From: Bacillus carboniphilus
GTDB lineage: Bacteria > Bacillota > Bacilli > Bacillales > JC228
NCBI RefSeq assembly: GCF_039522365.1
Contig: NZ_BAAADJ010000017.1
Span: 1-64,000 of the forward strand
Reading direction: 5' to 3'
DNA: 64,000 bases
Shown here: positions 26,800-34,921 of the stretch, piece by piece
Position numbering within the stretch: position 1 is the first letter of the stretch
Layout of the letters: each line of letters starts with the position of its first letter
The notes under the pieces: generated by a model
Database searches by the model: none
Told to the model about the DNA's origin: nothing
What the model saw: only the letters and a program-made list of their open reading frames with translations
Position numbers and translations under genes: made by a program

Positions 26800-27585
26800 T
26801 TAAAGAAGAGACTCCGCTCCATCTATATAGATTTCTGTTCCCGTAATATGACTGGATAAATTTGAGGCTAGAAAATAAACGAGGTCTGATACTTGTTCTG
26901 GCTTACCAGCATGGTGCTCTAACGGTTGACTCCCTTCAGGGTACTGAACAGGAATTTTGATTTTCTTTAGATTTTCTTGGTCGGGATGTGTGTTTTCCTT
27001 TATGTTGGTGTCAATAGCACCAGGACAAATAATATTAACTCTGATTTTATACTTTGCCAGTTCAAGTGCTGCCATTTTACCAAAAGCCATTTGTCCAGCC
27101 TTTGAAGTACTATAGGCGGACATTCCAAAGCTTGAAAAGGTCCTATTTCCATTGATTGAGCTTGTTATAATAATGCTTCCCCCATGTTTTTTCATATAAG
27201 GGATACTATACTTAACCGTTAAAAATGTACTTTTTAAATTTGTTGTAATGGTTTGATCCCAGTCGTGGGGGGATAAATCTTCAATAGGAGCTACTGTTCC
27301 ATTTATTCCAGCGTTAGCGAATACAATATGGATATCTCCCCATGTATCGGTTACCTTTTTGATACTGGCTTCAACTCTTTCTGGATCAGATACATCTGTA
27401 TCAAAGACTTCACACTTCCCACCAAATTGTTCTATTTGCTTCTTTACTGCCATCCCCTTTTCTTCTTTCAGATCCACTATTGCTACATAGGCACCTTCCT
27501 TCGCTAACCGAACAGCTGCAGCTTTCCCGATCCCGGAAGAAGCCCCTGTTACAATGGCTACTTTCTCCTTTAAACTTCCTTTCAT
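26800..27585 (-). CDS. Short-chain dehydrogenase/reductase
   Basis: The roughly 260-aa protein is a classical SDR: cofactor motif TGASSGIGKAA, NAG in VFANAGINGT, catalytic Ser in IIITSSING and YxxxK in YSTSKAGQ. It ends with HITGTEIYIDGAESLL, usual for the family. Substrate unknown. GGAGG lies 8 nt before the chosen ATG; an upstream ATG at 27600 also has a ribosome site. It is divergent from the LytTR regulator gene, which may control it. Confidence 0.88.
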   Translation of the reverse strand: MKGSLKEKVAIVTGASSGIGKAAAVRLAKEGAYVAIVDLKEEKGMAVKKQIEQFGGKCEVFDTDVSDPERVEASIKKVTDTWGDIHIVFANAGINGTVAPIEDLSPHDWDQTITTNLKSTFLTVKYSIPYMKKHGGSIIITSSINGNRTFSSFGMSAYSTSKAGQMAFGKMAALELAKYKIRVNIICPGAIDTNIKENTHPDQENLKKIKIPVQYPEGSQPLEHHAGKPEQVSDLVYFLASNLSSHITGTEIYIDGAESLL

Positions 27586-27735
27586 TTCAATTACCTCCAT
27601 CTGTTATCTCCTTCCTATCTTTCCCGTAAAAAAAGAAAATACCTGAGAAAAATATCTCTAATTAGTAATCACTCCTAAAACCCGCTATGATTAGGAGTAA
27701 ATTAGAAAAATTATAGTTCTAGGAAGGTATACATA

Positions 27736-28380
27736 ATGGAACAATTCAAAGCATCCACGATTTTACAAGTCATTGGCGAATTATACTCGGACGAAGCGTC
27801 CATAGCCGTTTCGGATAGGGAAAAATATATTTATTATCAGCCAAGTAAACGAATTAACCTAAAGATTAAACCGGGTGATATTGTTAAAGAAGGAACAATC
27901 GCATATAAAGCTTTAAGAAGTCAGGAAAAGGTATCGCAGTTCATTAACCGTGATGTGTTTGGTACACCCTACTATGGAATGGCTGTTCCTCTCTTTGAGG
28001 AGGAACAGTTAGTAGGTTGTGTAACAGCCATATTTCCAACATTAACAAGTGGTCGCTCAGTTGTAACCGTTAAGGTAAATGACGGCTGGGTTCCTATTCC
28101 CTTTCCAGACGTCCTTTATATTGAAGCAAAAGATAAAAAAACCTATGTATTCTCAGAACATCACACAGGTACTCACAAAGATACTTTAAACGAGTTCGAC
28201 TATCATTTACCGAAAGACCATTTTGTACGCTGTCACCGTTCCTATATTGTTAATGTCAAACACATTCAAGAAATTTATCCTGATACCCATTCAACGTTCG
28301 TTTTATTAATGAAAAATAATGAAAAAATTCCAGTAAGCCAAACATACAGTAGCTATTTCCGGAAATTACTCGGGTTCTAA
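27736..28380 (+). CDS. LytTR-family DNA-binding regulator
   Basis: The 214-aa protein has a C-terminal LytTR domain (about residues 105-212: VLYIEAKDKKTYVFSEH, the HFVRCHRSYIVNVKHI hallmark, KIPVSQTYSSYFRKLL). The N-terminal 100 residues are not a response-regulator receiver; they resemble a small PAS/GAF-like sensory module (VSDREKYIYYQ, YGMAVPLFEEEQLVGCVTAIFP). It therefore probably senses a ligand directly. It lies between an SDR (divergent) and a CoA-transferase gene (downstream, same strand, own terminator between), its plausible targets. Confidence 0.85.
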   Translation: MEQFKASTILQVIGELYSDEASIAVSDREKYIYYQPSKRINLKIKPGDIVKEGTIAYKALRSQEKVSQFINRDVFGTPYYGMAVPLFEEEQLVGCVTAIFPTLTSGRSVVTVKVNDGWVPIPFPDVLYIEAKDKKTYVFSEHHTGTHKDTLNEFDYHLPKDHFVRCHRSYIVNVKHIQEIYPDTHSTFVLLMKNNEKIPVSQTYSSYFRKLLGF

Positions 28381-28392
28381 TTCTTCTGCCTT

Positions 28393-28424
28393 AGGGATGA
28401 AATTTTCTGTTTCATCCCCTTTTT
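28393..28424 (+). terminator. Terminator of the LytTR gene
   Basis: The stem gggatgaaat / tttcatccc is followed by CTTTTTG, 13 nt after the stop. Confidence 0.75.
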
Positions 28425-28520
28425 GTGCAATTTCATCCTAAATTTTTAAATTCTGAAAAGTCGCACGTTAAAATTATGGAAAGGAATGAAGCAAGGAATT
28501 AGGCAAGGAGTGTATAAAAA

Positions 28521-30035
28521 ATGGAGAGCGCTTACAAACGAATTCGCAATAAACAGTTGCAGGAACGTGTTGTCTCTGCAGAAGAAGCTGCTTCATGGAT
28601 TCAAGATGGAATGACTTTAGGATTAAGTGGCTTTACACGTGCGGGTGATGTGAAAGCGGTTCCTTTTGCATTAGTAGACCGCGCCAAGATAGAGCCACTT
28701 AAAGTAAATGTCTACACCGGTGCATCCCTTGGCTCGGACATTGATAAAGTATTTGCAGAGGTTGGCATGATTAACAAAAGATTGCCATTCCAAGCAGATG
28801 CCACAATGAGAAAGGGAATAAACCAAGGGGACTTTTATTTTATCGACCAACATCTATCTCACACATCTGAGTGGGTTCGTGCAAATGTATTAGACACCAT
28901 TGACTTCGCAATTGTGGAAGCGGTTTCGATTACAGAGGATGGTATGATTATTCCATCAACTTCTATAGGAAATTCAATGGTATTTGCTCAACATGCTGAT
29001 GCTATTATTGTTGAAATCAATATGGCTCAAACAGAACAACTAGAAGGCTTACATGATTTATATGAGCCTGGTAAACAAGGAGAAAGATCTCCTATTCTGT
29101 TGACAAAGCCAAACGATCGAATTGGTGACCTTGGCATAAAGGTTGATCCTAGTAGAATTAAAGGAATTGTTTTTACGGATCAGGCTGATTCACCATCGAC
29201 GATTGTCCCTCCAGATGAGGAAACAAAAATTATAGCTCAACACTTGATTACATTTTTACGTTCTGAAATTGAGGCAGGTAGATTAACAACTTCTCTAGCA
29301 CCTCTTCAATCAGGAATCGGCTCTGTTGCTAACGCTGTTTTCCATGGTTTATTAGATTCAGAGTTCTCGCATTTACAAGTGTATTCAGAGGTCTTGCAAG
29401 ATGCGGTATTTGACTTAATCGATGCTGGTAAAATTGACTTTGCGTCCTGCTGTTCTATTACCCTTTCAGCTGATAAAATGGAGCAGGTTTTCTCTAACTT
29501 TGAGAATTATAAAGATAAGCTCATATTAAGACCTCAAGAAATCTCCAATCATCCTGAGTTAATTCGCAGAATGGGTCTGATTTCTATTAACACAGCGCTT
29601 GAGCTAGATATTTACGGAAATGTTAACTCGACTCATGTGTTAGGGACAAAAATGATGAATGGAATTGGTGGGTCTGGAGATTTTGCCCGAAATGCTCGCT
29701 TAGGCATTTTCGTGACAAAGTCAATCGCAAAAGGTGGCGACATTTCCAGTATCGTCCCATTTGTTTCACATGTAGACCATACAGAGCATGATGTGGACGT
29801 AATTGTAACGGAACAAGGGTATGCTGACCTTCGTGGTTTAGCGCCAAGAGAGCGCGTTGAACTTATTATCGAAAATTGTGCTCATCCAATGTACCGAAAA
29901 CAACTAAGAGAATACTATCAAGAAGCATTACAACGAGGTGGCCAAACTCCTCACGTTCTAGAAAAAGCACTATCTTGGCATACAAACTTTGCGAAAAATG
30001 GAACAATGCTAGAAAAGGTTCCTCAAGAAGTTTAA
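28521..30035 (+). CDS. Acetyl-CoA hydrolase/succinate CoA-transferase family protein
   Basis: The 504-aa protein belongs to the class I-like acetyl-CoA hydrolase/transferase family. Visible are LQSGIGSVANAVFHGL, the YSEVLQDAVFDLID segment holding the putative catalytic Glu, and the C-terminal GIGGSGDFARNA and VTEQGYADLRGLAPRERVELII. These enzymes move CoA between acetate and succinate or another acid. A strict hydrolase cannot be excluded. AAGGAGTG lies before ATG. It is monocistronic downstream of the LytTR gene. Confidence 0.9.
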   Translation: MESAYKRIRNKQLQERVVSAEEAASWIQDGMTLGLSGFTRAGDVKAVPFALVDRAKIEPLKVNVYTGASLGSDIDKVFAEVGMINKRLPFQADATMRKGINQGDFYFIDQHLSHTSEWVRANVLDTIDFAIVEAVSITEDGMIIPSTSIGNSMVFAQHADAIIVEINMAQTEQLEGLHDLYEPGKQGERSPILLTKPNDRIGDLGIKVDPSRIKGIVFTDQADSPSTIVPPDEETKIIAQHLITFLRSEIEAGRLTTSLAPLQSGIGSVANAVFHGLLDSEFSHLQVYSEVLQDAVFDLIDAGKIDFASCCSITLSADKMEQVFSNFENYKDKLILRPQEISNHPELIRRMGLISINTALELDIYGNVNSTHVLGTKMMNGIGGSGDFARNARLGIFVTKSIAKGGDISSIVPFVSHVDHTEHDVDVIVTEQGYADLRGLAPRERVELIIENCAHPMYRKQLREYYQEALQRGGQTPHVLEKALSWHTNFAKNGTMLEKVPQEV

Positions 30036-30087
30036 TATTTTGGAATAAAACACGATTTGTAAGATAAATACCTTCAAACACTTTCAT

Positions 30088-30119
30088 GGACGGCTCCTAT
30101 TCTTTTGGGAGTCGTTTTA
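30088..30119 (+). terminator. Weak terminator after the CoA-transferase gene
   Basis: The stem cggctcc / gggagtcg is followed by TTTTACTATTTTTT. Confidence 0.5.
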
Positions 30120-30215
30120 CTATTTTTTATTAATAGGTTTATTTTCCCAATATTAAGGGTATTGTTTATAAATTATATAAAATGACTGATTTTAGGGGTA
30201 AGATAGGAGATCAAG

Positions 30216-31520
30216 ATGACAGTTAAAACGGAAAATCGAATACCATTAACACGACATATCCAAATTGATCAAGATTCACATGTCCTATACTTTTATTCAT
30301 CTGAAGATCAATATATAGACAATGTTGTCTCCTTTGTTCTAACTGCAAAAGAACTCCATCAAAGGGTCGTGTATATTGATTCAAACGAAAGGTATCAAAA
30401 GGTATTATCCATACTTAAGCAGCACCTAGAATTGGAACAAATACAACGTCTTCTACATTATGTGAATAACTATGAATTCTATGAAATGTATGGGGATTTT
30501 CATTTTAGTAGAGTATTAGAAAACTTCAAAAATACGGTTCAACCTTTTGTTGATAGTCAAACACAGGTTAGAATTTGGGGACATGTTGATTGGAAAGATC
30601 AACCCAACATACTAGAAAAATTACATACATACGAATGCGAATGTGACCTATCAGTGAGTGATCTGGGCTTTTTAACCGTCTGCTCTTACAACGCACAAAA
30701 AGTGCCTTCATACATATTGACGGAAATGTTGAGATCTCATGAGTACTTCATGACAGATACTGAATTAGTACGTTCTACTCTATACCAAAAGTCTAATAAT
30801 GTTGTTTTCCCATCCCTATCTACTCAGAATAGGATTGAAACAGAACTCGACTTTTATAAACAAAAGCTAGATTTTATCCATGTCGTTTCGCATGAAGTTC
30901 GAAACCCATTAACGGTTATTAAATCCTTTGCCGCCATTTTACAGTCTGAATTAGACTCAGATAGGCATAGAGAAATATTACAGATTATCCAAGATTACTC
31001 GAATGCAATTGATTATGAAATCACGCATATTATTCAAACCGAGCAAATGCTGACTACTGATAGTCTCTGGAAAACGAGACTAGTGAATGTTCATTCTATT
31101 TTGGATGAAGTCATTAAAATTATGGCTGTAAAAGCACGTACGCAAAATATTAACTTAAACTATGAGCCTAGCCTTTGTCCTAAGTTGGTACTAAAAGGGA
31201 ATATATTAGGCTATAAATTAGTATTTTCAAACCTAATTAGTAATGCGATTAAATATAGTAACGAAAATAGTGATATCTACGTATATGCCTTTATGAGCGA
31301 TTCCTCTTTTATTTTTAAAGTTGTTGACCAAGGGATTGGAATGTCAGAAGAACAAATAAAGCTTCTCTTTACAAAATACGAAAAAATGAACCATGAAAAA
31401 TCAGGGCAAGGAATTGGTCTTTTCATGGTCAAGAAAATCACCGATTTTTTCAAAGGAAATGTTTATGTAGAGAGTCAGCTAGGGAAGGGCTCAGCATTTA
31501 CGGTTGAATTACCTCTATGA
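30216..31520 (+). CDS. Soluble MEDS-domain sensor histidine kinase
   Basis: The 434-aa protein has no transmembrane segment. Residues about 15-175 form a MEDS-type sensory domain (HVLYFYSSEDQYIDNVVSFV..., IWGHVDWKD) known from DcmR and bacillary kinases. HisKA carries the phospho-acceptor in VVSHEVRNPLT (His near 226), and HATPase_c shows the N-box NLISNAIKYS, G1 DQGIGMS and G2 GQGIGLFMVKK. No response regulator is adjacent, so it is an orphan kinase; feeding the sporulation phosphorelay is one possibility. A strong terminator follows. Confidence 0.88.
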   Translation: MTVKTENRIPLTRHIQIDQDSHVLYFYSSEDQYIDNVVSFVLTAKELHQRVVYIDSNERYQKVLSILKQHLELEQIQRLLHYVNNYEFYEMYGDFHFSRVLENFKNTVQPFVDSQTQVRIWGHVDWKDQPNILEKLHTYECECDLSVSDLGFLTVCSYNAQKVPSYILTEMLRSHEYFMTDTELVRSTLYQKSNNVVFPSLSTQNRIETELDFYKQKLDFIHVVSHEVRNPLTVIKSFAAILQSELDSDRHREILQIIQDYSNAIDYEITHIIQTEQMLTTDSLWKTRLVNVHSILDEVIKIMAVKARTQNINLNYEPSLCPKLVLKGNILGYKLVFSNLISNAIKYSNENSDIYVYAFMSDSSFIFKVVDQGIGMSEEQIKLLFTKYEKMNHEKSGQGIGLFMVKKITDFFKGNVYVESQLGKGSAFTVELPL

Positions 31521-31526
31521 TTCAAA

Positions 31527-31560
31527 GAAAAAGACTTCCTGCAACCAGGAAGTCTTTTTT
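31527..31560. terminator. Terminator shared by the kinase and the convergent gene
   Basis: The stem aaaagacttcctg / caggaagtctttttt has a 4-nt loop. The T-run is strong on the plus strand. Confidence 0.85.
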
Positions 31561-32365
31561 ACGAGCAAACCGTCCCAAAAGATGAGCTTTCATCCACTTC
31601 GATACATTCTTTTACACTAGTTTCTTCTATATTATAATCTGCCATTTTTTCATGAAGTAAATCAACGAACTCCTCAGGGCAATCTAAGTAAATATAAATT
31701 TTGGAGATTTCTTTCTTCAGACCAAATATACCTTCCGCATACACTGGGTATTTTAATAAGATCTCATACTTCGCTTCATCCGTCATACCAAATACACGCG
31801 TCAGCACTCTAGGAAAAGCAGTTACATGAAAAACTCCTTTTTCATGGATAACACCACCAGATTTTCCATAGCGAATGGTTGGTGGTTGGATCGTTGCAAT
31901 GTCTTGAACTCGGATCGTTAAGGATTTTCTTACTCCTACTTTCATTTGAACTAGGTTTTGTTTGACTAGAACAGGCGAATGTCTAACGGCATGATAGTCC
32001 CCTAGAATCCAAACAATAGAGTAGATATGTAGAGCAGTGAAAAGGTTTGCAGCAAGTGGATCGATTTGCTTTAAATAGATATGGAAAATCACCATCTCAA
32101 TCACTTGTTCATGCATGAGTGCAAGGAAAATCCAGAAATAACTCGATTTCTTATGATAGGTGAAAGCCGCGGTACCTTCTTTAACCTTTAATTTTCTCCC
32201 CCATCCACAGAATGCATAATACAGAATTTCGTATTCTTTTTTCAAGATACCTATAAAAGGGTTCTGCTCCATTCTTCCTTTTTTATACAAGATAAAAAGA
32301 GTAACAGCCGTAGCCTCTAGAAGGATCATTAAAATAAAAACTGAAATCATGGTTTGCATGTCCAA
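31559..32365 (-). CDS. Hypothetical membrane protein, 268 aa
   Basis: I do not recognise a characterised family. The protein has an N-terminal helix (residues 8-26), two further hydrophobic segments around residues 75-130 and a soluble C-terminal half with beta-rich segments (SLTIRVQDIATIQPPTIRYG), perhaps PH-like, ending in an acidic Ser-rich tail. The TTG start has GGGGGTG 6 nt upstream. It stands alone between the kinase and the tRNA-Ala gene. Similar proteins in Bacillus are sometimes given misleading enzyme names. Confidence 0.65.
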   Translation of the reverse strand: MDMQTMISVFILMILLEATAVTLFILYKKGRMEQNPFIGILKKEYEILYYAFCGWGRKLKVKEGTAAFTYHKKSSYFWIFLALMHEQVIEMVIFHIYLKQIDPLAANLFTALHIYSIVWILGDYHAVRHSPVLVKQNLVQMKVGVRKSLTIRVQDIATIQPPTIRYGKSGGVIHEKGVFHVTAFPRVLTRVFGMTDEAKYEILLKYPVYAEGIFGLKKEISKIYIYLDCPEEFVDLLHEKMADYNIEETSVKECIEVDESSSFGTVCS

Positions 32366-32513
32366 TTTTTACACCCCCATGTGAGTATGTACCTACCTAT
32401 AATGGTGGGGGAATTCTTTTACAATGTAAACATTTTTTACCAAATATCCACATATATGTCACATATTATTCGTCTAATTATCGAAAGTAACTTCATTTGG
32501 TTAAATTGATATC

Positions 32514-32542
32514 TTGAAAATTTAGAGGATTCGCTGTAAAAT
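32514..32542 (+). promoter_or_regulatory. SigA promoter of tRNA-Ala
   Basis: TTGAAA (32514-32519), a 17-nt spacer and TAAAAT (32537-32542) lie 12 nt before the mature tRNA 5' end. Confidence 0.75.
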
Positions 32543-32554
32543 AATCTTGTCTAA

Positions 32555-32627
32555 GGGGCATTAGCTCAGCTGGGAGAGCGCTACGCTGGCAGCGTAGAGG
32601 TCAGGGGTTCGAGCCCCCTATGCTCCA
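32555..32627 (+). tRNA. tRNA-Ala (GGC), monocistronic
   Basis: Acceptor GGGGCAT/ATGCTCC, anticodon loop CTGGCAG, T-arm GGTTCGAGCC. CCA is not encoded. It has its own promoter and terminator. Confidence 0.97.
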
Positions 32628-32633
32628 TAATCA

Positions 32634-32662
32634 AAACCTTTGTATACCAAGGGTTTTTTCTT
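32634..32662 (+). terminator. Terminator of tRNA-Ala
   Basis: The stem aaaaccttug-type (aaaacctttg / caagggtttt) with a 5-nt loop is followed by a long T-rich run. Confidence 0.8.
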
Positions 32663-32694
32663 TTTTCCTGCATAACTTTCTATAACTGATAAAG

Positions 32695-32742
32695 CAAAGA
32701 AGTAATCCCCCTCATTTTAAAGAAGGGAGATTACTTCTTTGT
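32695..32742. terminator. Hairpin at the 3' end of the CD3324-like gene
   Basis: The stem aaagaagtaatc / gattacttcttt is perfect over 12 bp with inner pairing. It overlaps the 3' end of the minus-strand gene. Confidence 0.55.
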
Positions 32743-32743
32743 T

Positions 32744-33037
32744 TTATAGCATTTTCCGATTGTTGTATTCACCACGTACCTTATAAATAATCTTCCTAAT
32801 ACTTTCTAAGGAAAGGTTATATTTTTGTTCAAGCTCTTCAAATGACCAGCCTTCACAGTATAAGCTATACATTTCCTCATTTCTTCGAGCTATTAACCGA
32901 CGGGATCCGCTCACTTCCCCCCACCCGGCTCGCTGATTGTTTTTCTTCGGGATGTATATCAATTCACCTTGGATATACTTCTGAAGTTCATTCAGCAAAT
33001 TAGGGGGAAACACCTCTTTTCCGTTTTTGTATTGCAA
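32744..33037 (-). CDS. CD3324-like (Mor-type) HTH protein, 97 aa
   Basis: The small protein contains ELQKYIQGELIYIPKK at the N terminus, then GSRRLIARRNEEMYSLYCEGWSFEELEQKYNLSLESIRKII, a Mor/C-like helix-turn-helix as in the CD3324 family. It probably binds DNA, though no target is known. The TTG start has AAGGAGG upstream. It is flanked by the tRNA-Ala gene and the 1-kb repeat region. Its role as a phage relic or a host regulator cannot be separated from sequence. Confidence 0.75.
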   Translation of the reverse strand: MQYKNGKEVFPPNLLNELQKYIQGELIYIPKKNNQRAGWGEVSGSRRLIARRNEEMYSLYCEGWSFEELEQKYNLSLESIRKIIYKVRGEYNNRKML

Positions 33038-33224
33038 TATTTTTTGTCCTCCTTATTGGTAAGGTGTCCGATTATATTTATATGAAAATCCTTCATTTCT
33101 ATCGTCTCCTTTCATTTTGGTATTTGTTAACCAAAGTAAATGTGTAATAGGTACACATATTAAAAGTATAATTGAATTTATTCCGCTTCGAAAGGTCCAA
33201 ATGTTCAGAAAATAAAATAATAAA

Positions 33225-33276
33225 GGCCGCATAATAGCGGCCCTATGGTACTTGATTTCCGACTACGCGGAAATCA
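33225..33276. repeat. Two adjacent perfect inverted repeats
   Basis: GGCCGC-ATAATA-GCGGCC (33225-33242) is followed 10 nt later by TGATTTCCG-ACTACG-CGGAAATCA (33253-33276, 9-bp perfect stem). Neither has a T-run, and no gene lies within 200 nt on either side. Besides these, 33038-33438 shows nothing. Confidence 0.7.
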
Positions 33277-33438
33277 CCTCATATATTGTGATCAACTTCA
33301 ATCATCCCCCTTTCGCCGATATTGGTCGGTCCGACATCTTTATTAACTCATATTATTATGTGGTTAAACAAGTGAATAAATAGTTATAGTTATTTTTTAC
33401 CTGGATGATGGGGTTTTTTAAAATTCCGGGAAAGGAAC

Positions 33439-34003
33439 CGGACAGTGGTTCCGTTATTTTTATGGAAATGCCGGTTTTCGGGGTGTAAACGGACTCTCGT
33501 TCCGCTATTCGACTGTTTTAGGGAATTTTAGAGCCAATTTTAGCCAAATAACGGATTCTCTGTCCGCGTAGCTCTAGAAATCTCACTTTTTTGGACAAAT
33601 AACGGATCTCCTGTCCGCTTGACTCAACTGCCGGACACTGGTTCCGTTATTTTTATTAAAATTCCGGTTTTGGGGGTGCAACCGGACTCTCGTTCCGCTA
33701 TTCGACCATTTTTGATCCATTTGAAGCCGATTTTGGTCATATAACGGATCCTCTGTCCGCGTAACTCTAGAAATCTAGCTTTTTCGGGTAAATAACGGAT
33801 CTCCTGTCCGCTTAACTCATTAGCCGGACACTGATTCCGTTATTTTTATAAAAATGCGGGTTTTCGGGGTGCAACCGGACACTGGTTCCGCTATTTGACC
33901 ATTTTTGATCCATTTGAAACCGATTTTGGTCATATAACGGATCCTCTGTCCGTATAAACCACGGAACTAAACTTTTTTAAGCAAATAACGGATCCTCTGT
34001 CCG
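33439..34003. repeat. FFRR array: 12 copies of a 20-bp motif in alternating pairs
   Basis: The motif CGGACAcuggu-type (consensus CGGACA-N5-TCCGYTATT) occurs forward at 33439, 33490, 33632, 33683, 33835 and 33876. Its reverse complement (AATAACGGA-N5-TGTCCG) occurs at 33547, 33598, 33740, 33791, 33933 and 33984. The order is FFRR three times, unit length 193-203 bp. Most F-F and all R-R start distances are 51 bp. Linkers between equivalent positions are also conserved, so the whole unit was duplicated. The region is non-coding. Confidence 0.95.
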
Positions 34004-34034
34004 AGTTGCATAGCTCTCACTAATAATGATTCTC

Positions 34035-34685
34035 TTACTCTCTTACTACATAACTTCGTATTCTCTCTTTCCCTCTTGCCACCTTCAATATTTCTCTTTC
34101 TACAAGTGAGTGTAAGATTCGTCTAGCATGACGATCACTAACTCTAAGGTGGTTTGCCACATCAATTGGAGTTATAGGTCGTAAAATACGTCTTGCAAAG
34201 CGAATGACTTCTGATTCTAGCCATGATAATTGGGAAGGTACATCGGTTGAGGAGAATTTTCCGATGAATGCGAGGATAAGCTGTTGACACCTTTTGGGTT
34301 CGTCTTTAATGGAAGGAAAAGCAATGGGTAATAAAGTCCATCCATCTAAAGCTAATAATGAATGCCGCCAGCATAAATCTTTAAATCGTCTAACATCTAA
34401 ATCTCTTGCATGGGGTCCATAGCCCTGAATTTCAATTGCTCCTTTTGCTCCGGCACTTGGCATGTAGGCCAAATCTATGTAGCGGTAGCCATTATTAAAA
34501 TCTCGCACCTCCCATTCAGCATGTAAATGTTCAAAGTTTCCGATAGCTGGATACCATATAGAACGTAAAAACTCTACAGTACCATACCCTAGGCCTTTTT
34601 CTAGTAACTCCCTCCTCCTTAGATTTTTTTCATTGGCAATACTTTCTTGAATCCACTCCTCATACTTCTGCTCGAAATGTTCCAT
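34035..34685 (-). CDS. Nuclease-like (PD-(D/E)XK/Vsr-type) protein with C-terminal winged helix
   Basis: The 216-aa protein has a central region WEVRDFNNGYRYIDLAYMPS...GAIEIQGYG followed by RRFKDLCWRHSLLALDGW and TLLPIAF. The order (Asp, then E-x-Q, then a basic/aromatic helix and GW strand) resembles DUF559/Vsr-type nuclease folds, although Lys of the E-x-K motif is Gln here. The last 60 residues (TPIDVANHLRVSDRHARRILHSLVEREILKVARG) form a winged helix. AAGGAGTG precedes the chosen ATG; the frame is open 29 codons further up. It lies 32 bp from the FFRR array. Nuclease activity is inferred, not shown. Confidence 0.6.
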   Translation of the reverse strand: MEHFEQKYEEWIQESIANEKNLRRRELLEKGLGYGTVEFLRSIWYPAIGNFEHLHAEWEVRDFNNGYRYIDLAYMPSAGAKGAIEIQGYGPHARDLDVRRFKDLCWRHSLLALDGWTLLPIAFPSIKDEPKRCQQLILAFIGKFSSTDVPSQLSWLESEVIRFARRILRPITPIDVANHLRVSDRHARRILHSLVEREILKVARGKERIRSYVVRE

Positions 34686-34921
34686 TAACTCACTCCTTTT
34701 AATTCGTACTGAAGCAACCATGAATGTTAATTTCCTAACTCCTAGTCTATCGTTGTTACTCTCAATCTTCAATCATTACTATGTAATTTTTTCCATTTTA
34801 GGGCAACCTATCATTCTATCCTATTTGCTATTATTATCTATTTAATAGGTCTCCCTATTGTCCCCTTTACACTACCCCTTGCATAAGATATTACATCAAC
34901 AAAATAGGAGGATGAACAAAT

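Noticed and set aside
33439-34003. Possible CRISPR array
   Set aside because: The repeats alternate in orientation, the linkers are conserved rather than unique, and no cas gene lies in the window.
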